Positions 1 to 5,467 of a DNA stretch of 5,467 nucleotides are shown in pieces; position 1 is the first letter of the stretch, and each line of letters begins with the position of its first letter. The stretch is from Methanobacteriota archaeon (GTDB taxonomy: Archaea; Halobacteriota; Methanosarcinia; Methanosarcinales; Methanosarcinaceae). The translations under genes were made by a program, and so were the position numbers. The DNA is taken from contig JAEWQJ010000056.1 of NCBI GenBank assembly GCA_023399215.1, forward strand, positions 1-5,467. The letters run 5' to 3'. The notes under the pieces were generated by a model that was not told the origin of the DNA, did no database searches, and was given only the letters and a program-made list of their open reading frames with translations.

Positions 1-262
1 CTTCAGGCTCGATTAAGACATTCTCTCGAGGGATTGAGTAACCGATTTCCTCAATCTGTCCGATTACGAAAAATTTCTGAGATTCATTCGTTACAACGAA
101 AATTTCGGAAATATCTGAAATTTCAAGACACCTGAGGACGGTTTCCTGAAAAAGAGACGTATTTCCAAACTTTAAAAATTGCTTGGGATACATTTCACGG
201 CTAAGAGGCCAGAGGCGTGTTCCGGAACCGCCTGCAAGAATTATGGATTTTATAACTGTCAT
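1..262 (-). CDS. manC: Mannose-1-phosphate guanylyltransferase, N-terminal part (runs off left edge)
   Basis: This gene is seen only as its first 87 codons on the minus strand and continues beyond position 1. The enzyme joins mannose-1-phosphate and GTP to give GDP-mannose in the cytoplasm; many homologues also carry a C-terminal mannose-6-phosphate isomerase domain, which is not visible here. Residues 7-22 hold the nucleotidyltransferase signature ILAGGSGTRLWPLSR, followed by PKQFLKF (residues 26-32), and residues 83-87 read LIEPE, the usual lead into the next conserved block. The ATG at 262 is chosen because it places the signature at the normal distance from the N terminus. No ATG, GTG or TTG lies upstream in frame before a TAA. 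An AGGAG abuts this ATG with no spacer, which is unusually close for a Shine-Dalgarno site. It is divergent from the GT2 stump at 636. A second manC enters from the right edge of the window. Confidence 0.93.
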   Translation of the reverse strand, partial: MTVIKSIILAGGSGTRLWPLSREMYPKQFLKFGNTSLFQETVLRCLEISDISEIFVVTNESQKFFVIGQIEEIGYSIPRENVLIEPE

Positions 263-332
263 CTCCTGTAGATATTGGTTAAAAAGGATGAAATTTAGAA
301 TTATACAGTTTGCTCTATCTATTTATTTCTTC

Positions 333-349
333 ATATATATTATAAAACA
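333..349 (-). promoter_or_regulatory. Candidate TATA box for the left manC
   Basis: Read on the minus strand this is TTTTATAATATATAT, a good match to an archaeal TATA element, about 75-85 bases upstream of the manC ATG. A start site some 25 bases downstream would leave a leader of about 50 bases. The region is AT-rich overall, so the box is plausible rather than proven. Confidence 0.35.
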
Positions 350-439
350 AACTCGGAACACCTACTATAATACTTTGCATGTTTTTCAAAATGCTTTCAG
401 CACTCACACACCAGTAACTGCTTCACCACAATAATGAAT

Positions 440-461
440 CAGAGTTATACGTATAACACTG
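440..461. promoter_or_regulatory. 22-bp near-perfect palindrome, candidate operator
   Basis: The left half is CAGAGTTATAC and the right half is GTATAACACTG. The inner 14 bases (444-457) are a perfect palindrome with no spacer. The outer CAG and CTG also pair, leaving only positions 443 and 458 (A opposite A) unmatched. It lies between two genes pointing away from each other, manC on the minus strand and the GT2 stump on the plus strand, which is a typical place for a dimeric repressor or activator site. I see no second copy in the window. The palindrome is read directly; its role as an operator is inferred. Confidence 0.5.
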
Positions 462-565
462 GCTTTCTATTTGTATCGTGAAGATTGAGATAAATGTCGG
501 TATAATTCCTTAAAGATATATACAACTTTTTTTTCAGCTAGTTGATTTTTTTAAAATGTAAGAGG

Positions 566-574
566 TTATAAATA
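566..574 (+). promoter_or_regulatory. Candidate TATA box for the GT2 stump
   Basis: TTATAAATA is a strong archaeal TATA-like element, preceded by the purine-rich AGAGG, which could act as a BRE. Transcription would be expected to start about 25 bases downstream, near 595-600, leaving a leader of about 35-40 bases before the ATG at 636. It therefore fits as the promoter of the gene whose remnant lies at 636-782. Confidence 0.45.
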
Positions 575-582
575 TTTGTACG

Positions 583-600
583 CAGTATTTTCCAATACTG
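583..600. promoter_or_regulatory. 7-bp inverted repeat at the expected start site of the GT2 stump
   Basis: CAGTATT (583-589) and AATACTG (594-600) are perfect inverted copies separated by TTCC. The dyad begins nine bases after the candidate TATA box and spans the expected transcription start. It could be an operator that blocks the polymerase, or a small hairpin at the very 5' end of the leader. Seven-base dyads arise by chance in sequence this AT-rich, so the position is the main reason to list it. Confidence 0.35.
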
Positions 601-622
601 TTGAAAGAATTTTATCCAAAAA

Positions 623-629
623 AGGTGGA
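623..629 (+). promoter_or_regulatory. Shine-Dalgarno site of the GT2 stump
   Basis: AGGTGGA ends six bases before the ATG at 636. The AGGTG core pairs with the CACCU of the archaeal 16S 3' end. This supports the ATG as a real former start and shows that the translation signals of the truncated gene are still intact. Confidence 0.6.
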
Positions 630-635
630 TGATTC

Positions 636-782
636 ATGAACAAAAGACCTCTAGTATCAATAATTTTACCGACATATAATAGAGCATCCATTCTTAGAGC
701 TTGTATTGATTCAGTTTTGAATCAGACATATACCAACTGGGAACTTTTGATTCTCGTTTTTATTAGCATTTATGCCATATGA
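636..782 (+). pseudogene. Truncated family 2 glycosyltransferase, N-terminal stump
   Basis: This short reading frame of 48 codons starts at an ATG with a good ribosome site. Residues 5-39 match the first strands and helix of the GT-A fold of family 2 glycosyltransferases: VSIILPTYNRA at residues 7-17, then CIDSVLNQTYTNWELLI. In intact members the next residues are the VDDGSTD nucleotide-sugar loop; here the homology stops after Ile39 (about position 752) and the frame runs nine unrelated hydrophobic residues to TGA. With no DxD motif and no catalytic half it cannot be an active transferase. It points towards the GT4 gene, which ends 52 bases away on the other strand. The rest of the gene was probably deleted or replaced at around 752. 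The promoter and ribosome site survive, so the loss may be recent. It resembles the GT2 at 2364-3157 in family but not closely in sequence. Confidence 0.8.
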
Positions 783-811
783 TGTACATTAAAAGATAAA
801 TTTACATGTTT

Positions 812-836
812 AAAAATATATATATGGATATATATT
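812..836 (-). terminator. AT-only hairpin with T-tract at the end of the GT4 gene
   Basis: AATATATAT (815-823) and ATATATATT (828-836) form a perfect nine-pair stem with a four-base loop, overlapping the GT4 stop codon at 835-837. On the minus strand the stem is followed directly by TTTTT and then AAACATG. This stem-plus-T arrangement would suit transcription termination of the GT4 gene; in archaea the T-tract alone may be enough. A stem made only of A and T is weak, and such runs are common in this AT-rich stretch. Confidence 0.4.
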
Positions 837-1986
837 AACTCGGATATTTATCAATTATAGAAAGCATTTCTGCCACCACATTTTCCTCTCTGTATTTTTC
901 ACTTACAGATATCGCGTTCTTTGAAAGCTTTCTATAAGTTTTAAAGGATTCAAAAACCTGTTTTATTTTTTCTGCAATTTCCTCAGAGTTAACTGAAGGT
1001 GTATAACCATTGTAGTTATTAGTTATAAATTCGGGCATTGCACACTGATTTGCTCCTATAACAGGTAATCCAAAAGCCATTGCTTCAAAGAATACCTTTC
1101 CAAATGGCTCAAATCTAGAAGGCATTACAAATAATGAAGAACTCATATACATGTCACTTAGTTCTTTTGAACTTATATTACTATAAAGTTCAACTTCAGG
1201 GATGCGATTTGTGGACTTTATAACCTGCTTTGGTAGTAAATCCTGATTTGTTACAATTCTTAATTTCATATTTTTGAATTCGTTTTTTATCTGTTGAAAA
1301 GTCTCTATAACAGCATCAATACCTTTTCTAATTCCATCTTTACCTATGAATAATAATACAGGATTCTCGAATCTTTTCCTAAGAATCTCCTCGGTTAGTT
1401 CTACTGTAGGATATCTGTGTCCTATTCCTGTAGTAAAAACTTTTCGCGGTTCACTGATATATGAACAGATATTCCTCCGAATCCATTCACTTGAAACAAA
1501 TATACCTGCAGCGTTTTCGTAAACTTCTCGTTGAATTTTTTCATTTTTTTCAAGTAGAGATATTGGGATTCTATCAAACATATAAGTTGCTTTTTTTTCT
1601 TTTCTCCATCTTAGAACTGTATTTGTATCAATATCTTGGAGAGTAAAATAAGGAGTTTTATGAAATATAGCAAGGATCCCAATTGCAATTATCGAATCTG
1701 GTTTTGAATTTGATTTATAAAATTCCAATGCTTTTTTTTCACATACTCTATAACGTCTTGGGTGAATAGAATCCTGGAGGGTATATACACCTTTTTTATC
1801 GATGTGGAGATAAGATAATTTGGAAACATAATGTGTGATAAAACTTTGATTTTCAAGAGGATTGACATTACATGTGTTGTGGAGTAATCCCATCTTTTTC
1901 AATGTTGTTACAAGTTCATAAGGAGTTGCACTCCATAATTTTGGATCCCAGCAATCACCTTCACAGTATAAGTCAATTTTTCTCAT
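835..1986 (-). CDS. Glycosyltransferase, group 1 / GT4 family
   Basis: This 383-residue protein transfers a sugar from a nucleotide-sugar donor to a growing glycan, probably at the cytoplasmic face of the membrane; donor and acceptor cannot be read from sequence. It has the two-lobed GT-B layout. The N-terminal lobe is divergent, ending near VSSEWIRRNI (about residues 164-173). The C-terminal lobe starts with LLFIGKDGIRKGID (about 211-224), where the GKDGIRKG loop should contact the donor phosphates, and carries the retaining-enzyme E-x7-E motif EPFGKVFFE (about 293-301), followed by AMAFGLPVIG. The length is normal for the family. I chose the ATG at 1986; a TTG at 2004 is in frame but is a weaker start. 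GGAG at 1999-2002 is 12 bases from the ATG, a long spacing. The gene is isolated by spacers on both sides. It looks AT-richer than the manC and flippase genes (19 of 60 G+C in one counted line, 1501-1560), hinting at separate origin. Confidence 0.9.
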   Translation of the reverse strand: MRKIDLYCEGDCWDPKLWSATPYELVTTLKKMGLLHNTCNVNPLENQSFITHYVSKLSYLHIDKKGVYTLQDSIHPRRYRVCEKKALEFYKSNSKPDSIIAIGILAIFHKTPYFTLQDIDTNTVLRWRKEKKATYMFDRIPISLLEKNEKIQREVYENAAGIFVSSEWIRRNICSYISEPRKVFTTGIGHRYPTVELTEEILRKRFENPVLLFIGKDGIRKGIDAVIETFQQIKNEFKNMKLRIVTNQDLLPKQVIKSTNRIPEVELYSNISSKELSDMYMSSSLFVMPSRFEPFGKVFFEAMAFGLPVIGANQCAMPEFITNNYNGYTPSVNSEEIAEKIKQVFESFKTYRKLSKNAISVSEKYREENVVAEMLSIIDKYPS

Positions 1987-2363
1987 CAAAATCAAATACT
2001 CCAAACTTTAGATACTTTCTTTTATTTATAGATCAATAGTTCTTATATTTTTTTACCTAGATTTTATAAACCATAGATAAGATCAAAAACTTATTCTTCC
2101 CCAAAACTTTTTAAAATTAGTGTCATTGATTCACAGCAATAGATAAAAAGAATAGTTAATCTTATAGTTATAAATGTCATTATAATTATTTGTATGATTT
2201 AGTATTCACAAAAGAACTAGACTTTGATTTACCCAATATTTTCTTTGAATATCACGTATACTGTTACTTTTTGAAACGTACCTAATAGGGACGACAAACT
2301 TAACTATGCAAAATTAATATTTTTATCTAAATTTAACTTACTCGTTATCTTTTAAAGGGAACT
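1987..2363. other. AT-rich spacer without a recognisable gene
   Basis: These 377 bases separate the GT4 gene from the broken GT2 and are rich in stops on both strands. The longest open stretch I noticed is about 33 codons on the minus strand around 2215-2310, without a convincing start or a motif I know. The minus strand has TATA-like boxes near 2062-2070 and 2021-2030 that could drive GT4. The spacer is long for a polysaccharide operon and may be the remains of decayed sequence, but no gene family can be named from it. Confidence 0.5.
2021..2070 (-). promoter_or_regulatory. Candidate promoter elements for the GT4 gene
   Basis: On the minus strand TTTATAAAA (2062-2070) and TATAAATAAA (2021-2030) are both acceptable TATA boxes. 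The first would give a leader of about 50 bases, the second one of about 15 bases. A dedicated promoter is likely because 377 bases separate GT4 from the next upstream gene, but the choice between the two boxes is open. Confidence 0.35.
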
Positions 2364-3157
2364 TTATCTTCTCATTAGATTGTTTAAGAGCTTTTTTATA
2401 TATACATATAAAAGCAACTTTTTTGCCAGAACTAAGTATTTTCTATTAAATTTATCGACACTTTCATTTTCAGCCCATGAGATGAAAGATTTCAAAACAT
2501 TAGCTTTTAAGTCCCAATAAGAAAGACAGAAAGCTCTTATGCTATTTTGGAGTTCATCTCTATATATCAACAACGGTTCACTTACAAAAGCAAAGTCTGT
2601 TAACGTAGTTATTCTCAACCATAAAGTATAATCCTCTCCTACTTTTAATGTGTGATCTTCTGGAAAGTAATTAGATTTCTCTACAAGATCTTTCTTAACT
2701 AGAACTGAACTGCAGATAATGCAATTATCTTTAGTAAAGGAAAAGATATTAACCCCTCAAGAATATCGATATACTCCCCTACGTGTCCTTGAGATGGTAC
2801 ATATCTTATTGCATCAGAACATACAGCACCAGAATTCATTTTTTTAGCCTGTTCGAGCTGTTTTTCAAGTTTGTCCGGTAACCACTCGTCATCACTGTCC
2901 AAAAAAGCTAACCACTCTCCTCTACTTGCTTTAATTCCTCTATTGCGAGGAATTGATGCAAGCCCATCACGTCCTCCCTCTATCCATCGCATACGTGGAT
3001 CGTTGATCAAGTTAAAAATTTCTTGGTCCGGTGAACCGTCGACACCACATACAACGATTTCAAAAGGAGGAAAAGTTTGGTTTAAGGCACTTGAGATAGC
3101 TTTACCCAGCGTTTCTGCTCTATTCCAAGTTGGAATAATGACGCTAATTTTAGTCAT
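2364..3157 (-). pseudogene. Family 2 glycosyltransferase interrupted by a one-base frameshift
   Basis: An inverting GT-A-type glycosyltransferase in two frames. The first part starts at ATG 3157: SVIIPTWNRAETL (residues 5-17), LNQTFPPFEIVV (25-36), RNRGIKASRGEWLAFLDSDD (71-90) with the metal-binding DSD, then EYIDILEG (128-135). At the G run at 2753-2756 the frame is lost and would end at a TAG (2699-2701). Reading one base back restores VNIFSFTKDNCIICSSVLVKK and then GEDYTLWLR (174-182), the acceptor-side ED motif of the family, and continues to TAA at 2364. The restored protein would be 264 residues, near family size. An in-frame GTG at 3166 is an alternative start; the ATG is better placed after GTGAG. 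A fifth G would make GAG-GGG-GTT and repair it. It may be a true mutation, a sequencing error, or slippage variation. Without repair it lacks the C-terminal half and is probably inactive. Confidence 0.85.
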
Positions 3158-3197
3158 CTTTCTCACATTTTTATTATCTTCAAGACATATAAGGAAC

Positions 3198-3226
3198 TTA
3201 TATAATTTATAATATTTTATATAAAG
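3198..3226 (-). promoter_or_regulatory. Candidate promoter of the GT2 gene
   Basis: The 117 bases between the flippase stop and the GT2 start are very AT-rich. On the minus strand TTTATATA (3218-3225) is a near-ideal archaeal TATA box and would place transcription start near 3195, about 38 bases before the ATG at 3157. A second TATA-like run at 3199-3207 lies closer. This suggests GT2 can be transcribed separately from the flippase. Confidence 0.4.
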
Positions 3227-3274
3227 TATAAATTTTTAAAATCCACACTATAGTTATCGAATATAAGTACTAAT

Positions 3275-4762
3275 TCACAACCAGCCTGGCCAAACAAAAC
3301 CTATTCCGACCTTCTCTATAATATCTCTCATTTCAGTATACACTTTTTTATCAAATTTTAATATTAAAAAACCATATGTCATTCCACCGATAGCAACAGC
3401 CAGTATCGTAATCCATACATTCGAGAGTGGCACAAACAACCACCGATATACACCAACAATCACCCCCATTACAATCGAAGATATCATAATGTTAGACAGA
3501 CTTTGACGCTCCAACCTTATTGTCATATACCTAGATAAAGCACGCCAGGCGAGTAAGGCATTCAAAGTCATTGTTACCAGCGTCGCTATTGCTGCTCCGT
3601 TTATACCTATGAGCGGGATAAGTATTATGTTCAATGCAATGTTTGCTCCAACACCAATGGCCGTGACCTTAAATGATTCCTTAGGATGGTTCAGAGCATC
3701 CAAATACATCGTGAAAAAGTAATGGAATACATTGACCACCTGTACAGCAAGTAATATTATCAATACATAATAGCCCTGGGCAAAGTCTGCACCGTAAAAT
3801 GAATATAGAAGACGATCCCCCAGCAATATACCACCCACGAGTACTGGAATTGCCAGTACCAATGAGTAGCTGATCGCACGGGGCAGTGACTCTTCAACAA
3901 GATAGAGCTCTTTGGCTTTACCCCATTGGCTGACCCTAGGCCAGAGCGTCATTCTCAGAGCATTTGAGCTAAATGTGGCAATTCCTGTGAACTGGAGTAT
4001 TACTCGGTAAATTCCTACATTTTCAACGTTCATAAAGTAACCTATGAAGATAGTATCTGCTTGTGAAAATACAAGTACTCCACTAGACGTTAAAAATAGC
4101 CAGAAAGAAAATACAAATAAACTCTTTATATGTTTCCATTTGAAGCGTACTAAATGCAAGTCAAAAAAACGGAATTCAATTATTGCTGCTAAGATCACAC
4201 CAGCTACCATTCCCCCGACCAGACCTGCGGTTTCATATCCAAGATATATTGCCGGGATCTGAATCATTACGCGTGAGATATTGCTTATTCCCTCACAGGT
4301 GTTGCGTATTCCCATCTTGCCTTTGCCGGCAACCCCACTTGAGATTGGTCCTGCAATCGCTGAAATGAATAATAATAACAACATCCAGGCAAATATGCCT
4401 GAGTTATTAAGATCCACAAAGTAGTCTTTAAACACTAGCAAAAGCAGTATTCCAGTTATCGTGAATATCAGTCGGAGTATAAAATACGCGCTAAAATATG
4501 TATTAGGCTCTTCACCTTCGCTAATACGCTTAATTACGGCTCCACCAAACCCCCCATCAGTAACCATGTTAAAAATTCCATAGTATGCTAAAAACAGGAA
4601 GTATGAACCGAGAATTGAAGCACCTACAGTATGTGCGAAATACATGGTGCTCAAGAAGCCTATGGCTGTGAATGAGATCTGCCAGAACAATGAAATTATG
4701 CTCTGGCGTTGAATAGGATCGATTTTTAAGATATTCGAGAAAATAGCAGTTATCTTGAGCAC
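3275..4762 (-). CDS. Polysaccharide flippase, Wzx / MATE-like (MOP superfamily)
   Basis: This 495-residue membrane protein most likely flips a lipid-linked sugar unit from the inner to the outer face of the cell membrane. About 14 hydrophobic helices can be placed, near residues 21-43, 47-68, 90-111, 122-145, 164-176, 178-197, 212-232, 246-265, 296-315, 331-352, 364-385, 388-408, 424-444 and 447-468. Family-like features are the early WQISFTAIGFLSTMYFAHTV, the TDGGFGGAVIKR loop (68-79), WPRVSQ after helix 8, FYGADFAQGYYVL (322-334), and PLIGINGAAIAT (383-394). The length is normal. The start is GTG at 4762; a TAG lies in frame two codons upstream, so few other starts exist, and no Shine-Dalgarno site is visible. 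The gene sits 151 bases behind the right-hand manC and 117 bases before GT2. Its substrate cannot be deduced. It could be called an O-antigen or exopolysaccharide transporter just as well. Confidence 0.92.
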   Translation of the reverse strand: MLKITAIFSNILKIDPIQRQSIISLFWQISFTAIGFLSTMYFAHTVGASILGSYFLFLAYYGIFNMVTDGGFGGAVIKRISEGEEPNTYFSAYFILRLIFTITGILLLLVFKDYFVDLNNSGIFAWMLLLLFISAIAGPISSGVAGKGKMGIRNTCEGISNISRVMIQIPAIYLGYETAGLVGGMVAGVILAAIIEFRFFDLHLVRFKWKHIKSLFVFSFWLFLTSSGVLVFSQADTIFIGYFMNVENVGIYRVILQFTGIATFSSNALRMTLWPRVSQWGKAKELYLVEESLPRAISYSLVLAIPVLVGGILLGDRLLYSFYGADFAQGYYVLIILLAVQVVNVFHYFFTMYLDALNHPKESFKVTAIGVGANIALNIILIPLIGINGAAIATLVTMTLNALLAWRALSRYMTIRLERQSLSNIMISSIVMGVIVGVYRWLFVPLSNVWITILAVAIGGMTYGFLILKFDKKVYTEMRDIIEKVGIGFVWPGWL

Positions 4763-4766
4763 GGTC

Positions 4767-4787
4767 TAAAACATCGTTTATGTTTTA
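4767..4787. promoter_or_regulatory. 8-bp inverted repeat just upstream of the flippase start
   Basis: TAAAACAT (4767-4774) and ATGTTTTA (4780-4787) are perfect inverted copies around a five-base loop, ending four bases before the flippase GTG. In RNA it would be a hairpin right at the start codon; in DNA it overlaps the region where transcription would begin if the TATA-like box at 4784-4796 is used. Either could control the flippase. Dyads of this size occur by chance in AT-rich DNA. Confidence 0.35.
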
Positions 4788-4796
4788 ATTATATTC
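4784..4796 (-). promoter_or_regulatory. Candidate TATA box for the flippase
   Basis: On the minus strand this reads AATATAATTAAAA. A start about 25-27 bases downstream would fall at or next to the GTG at 4762, which would give a leaderless message and explain the missing ribosome site. Other TATA-like runs exist near 4831-4843 and 4878-4890, so this is one option among three. Confidence 0.3.
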
Positions 4797-4913
4797 CTGG
4801 AACCTTCAAACATTTCTTTTTACTGTTGTTAATACATATATGATTTTTCCTAATGTTCCCGTACTCACAGATCTGGGATTATATAATAACTTCTTATCCA
4901 ACTGAGAGTTTCC

Positions 4914-5467
4914 TCAGCTCCTCCCATAGACATCGTCAAATCTGACAATGTCCGCTTCGTCTACAAGTTCCCCTAACTGTACTTCAATAATCTCAAGCGG
5001 AATTTTTCCCGGATTGGATAATCTGTGTTTTTCTCCTGCGCTGATAAAAGTACTCTCGCCGGGTCTCAGGAAAAACTGCTGCCCGCTTACCTCCACACAG
5101 GCCATACCTTTAACAACAACCCAGTGCTCACTACGATGGTAGTGCAGCTGGAGGCTTAACTTATGGGCAGGAAGTACGGTTATATTTTTAATCTTGTGCT
5201 CCGGAGAAGTTTCAAGTAAAGTATACGAGCCCCAGGGCCTGTAAACAGTTTGACCTATGTATGCCCTTTCATCATTACGGTCTTTAAGAGTTGAGACAAT
5301 ATCCTTAACCTTCTGGCTGCTGGATTTGGGGCAGACTAAGAGAGCATCACTGGTATCAACAATAACCATGTCTTTAATATCAATGAGCGAAACAAGCTTA
5401 CCGCAACTTGAATATACGAGATTCCCATCGGAATTCAGCATTAGAGGATCACATTCGTGGACTACAT
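4914..5467 (-). CDS. manC: Mannose-1-phosphate guanylyltransferase / mannose-6-phosphate isomerase, C-terminal part (runs off right edge)
   Basis: The minus-strand frame is open from the right edge to TGA at 4914, giving 183 residues of a longer protein. An internal ATG at 5441 is not the real start, because homologous sequence continues upstream of it. The first part, GNLVYSSCGKLVSLI to VIVDTSDALLVCP, is the end of the GDP-mannose-forming domain. The second is a type II mannose-6-phosphate isomerase cupin: RPWGSYTLLE (fragment residues 76-85), LSLQLHYHRSEHWVVVKG (103-120) with the metal-binding HxH and Glu, then RPGESTFISAGEKHRLSNPG (134-153), where the usual Pro before the AGEKH is Ser. The bifunctional enzyme converts fructose-6-phosphate to mannose-6-phosphate and makes GDP-mannose from mannose-1-phosphate. 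It lies 151 bases upstream of the flippase in the same direction, so both could be co-transcribed. Confidence 0.94.
   Translation of the reverse strand, partial: VVHECDPLMLNSDGNLVYSSCGKLVSLIDIKDMVIVDTSDALLVCPKSSSQKVKDIVSTLKDRNDERAYIGQTVYRPWGSYTLLETSPEHKIKNITVLPAHKLSLQLHYHRSEHWVVVKGMACVEVSGQQFFLRPGESTFISAGEKHRLSNPGKIPLEIIEVQLGELVDEADIVRFDDVYGRS

Noticed and set aside
183..434. An 83-codon open frame on the plus strand
   Set aside because: It overlaps the start of manC on the other strand, and its protein shows no family features; it is an antisense shadow plus intergenic sequence.
2215..2310. A roughly 33-codon open stretch on the minus strand in the spacer
   Set aside because: It has no good start or ribosome site and no motif I recognise; stretches this short are expected by chance.
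2699..2701. Pyrrolysine read-through of the TAG ending the first GT2 frame
   Set aside because: The sequence after this TAG in the same frame is not GT2-like and soon meets further stops, while the frame one base back continues the family motifs; a frameshift explains it better.
2871..3212. A 113-codon plus-strand frame opposite the GT2 gene
   Set aside because: The minus strand here has clear GT2 motifs, and the plus-strand protein is low-complexity without a recognisable domain.
4044..4368. Two overlapping plus-strand frames opposite the flippase
   Set aside because: The minus-strand flippase is continuous and full length, so these are shadows.
4948..5142. A 64-codon plus-strand frame opposite the right-hand manC
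   Set aside because: It lies antisense to the conserved cupin domain and has no features of its own.
1..5467. Insertion sequence, CRISPR array, tRNA or rRNA
   Set aside because: I found no transposase-like frame, no terminal inverted repeats with target duplications, no regularly spaced repeats and no tRNA- or rRNA-like sequence.

Overview
The window looks like a surface-polysaccharide (or glycan) biosynthesis locus from an archaeon, most likely a Methanosarcina-type methanogen. This assignment is inferred from AT-rich intergenic stretches with archaeal TATA-like boxes, GGTG/GGAG-type ribosome sites, and ManC proteins of the kind common in methanogens. No RNA gene or other species marker is present to confirm it.

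Layout, left to right. Positions 1-262 (minus) are the N-terminal 87 codons of a mannose-1-phosphate guanylyltransferase (ManC) that runs off the left edge. Positions 263-635 are a divergent intergenic region with candidate promoters on both strands, a near-perfect 22-bp palindrome and a second dyad. Positions 636-782 (plus) are a 48-codon stump of a family 2 glycosyltransferase whose homology stops abruptly after about 39 residues. Positions 835-1986 (minus) are an intact group 1/GT4 glycosyltransferase with an AT-only hairpin and T-tract at its end. Positions 1987-2363 are a long AT-rich spacer with no recognisable gene. Positions 2364-3157 (minus) are a family 2 glycosyltransferase broken by a one-base deletion in a G run. 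Positions 3275-4762 (minus) are a 14-helix Wzx/MATE-like flippase. Positions 4914-5467 (minus) are the C-terminal 183 residues of a second ManC (cupin mannose-6-phosphate isomerase domain), entering from the right edge.

Together the genes fit one job. ManC makes GDP-mannose, the glycosyltransferases would assemble a lipid-linked oligosaccharide, and the flippase would move it across the membrane. The two ManC genes lie in the same direction and bracket the flippase and glycosyltransferases, so the island is flanked by potential direct repeats. One truncated and one frameshifted glycosyltransferase show active turnover typical of variable glycan loci.

I found no convincing new biological system. 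The items most worth checking are the palindrome between the divergent manC and GT2 promoters, the dyad that abuts the flippase start, the frameshifted GT2 and the truncated GT2.
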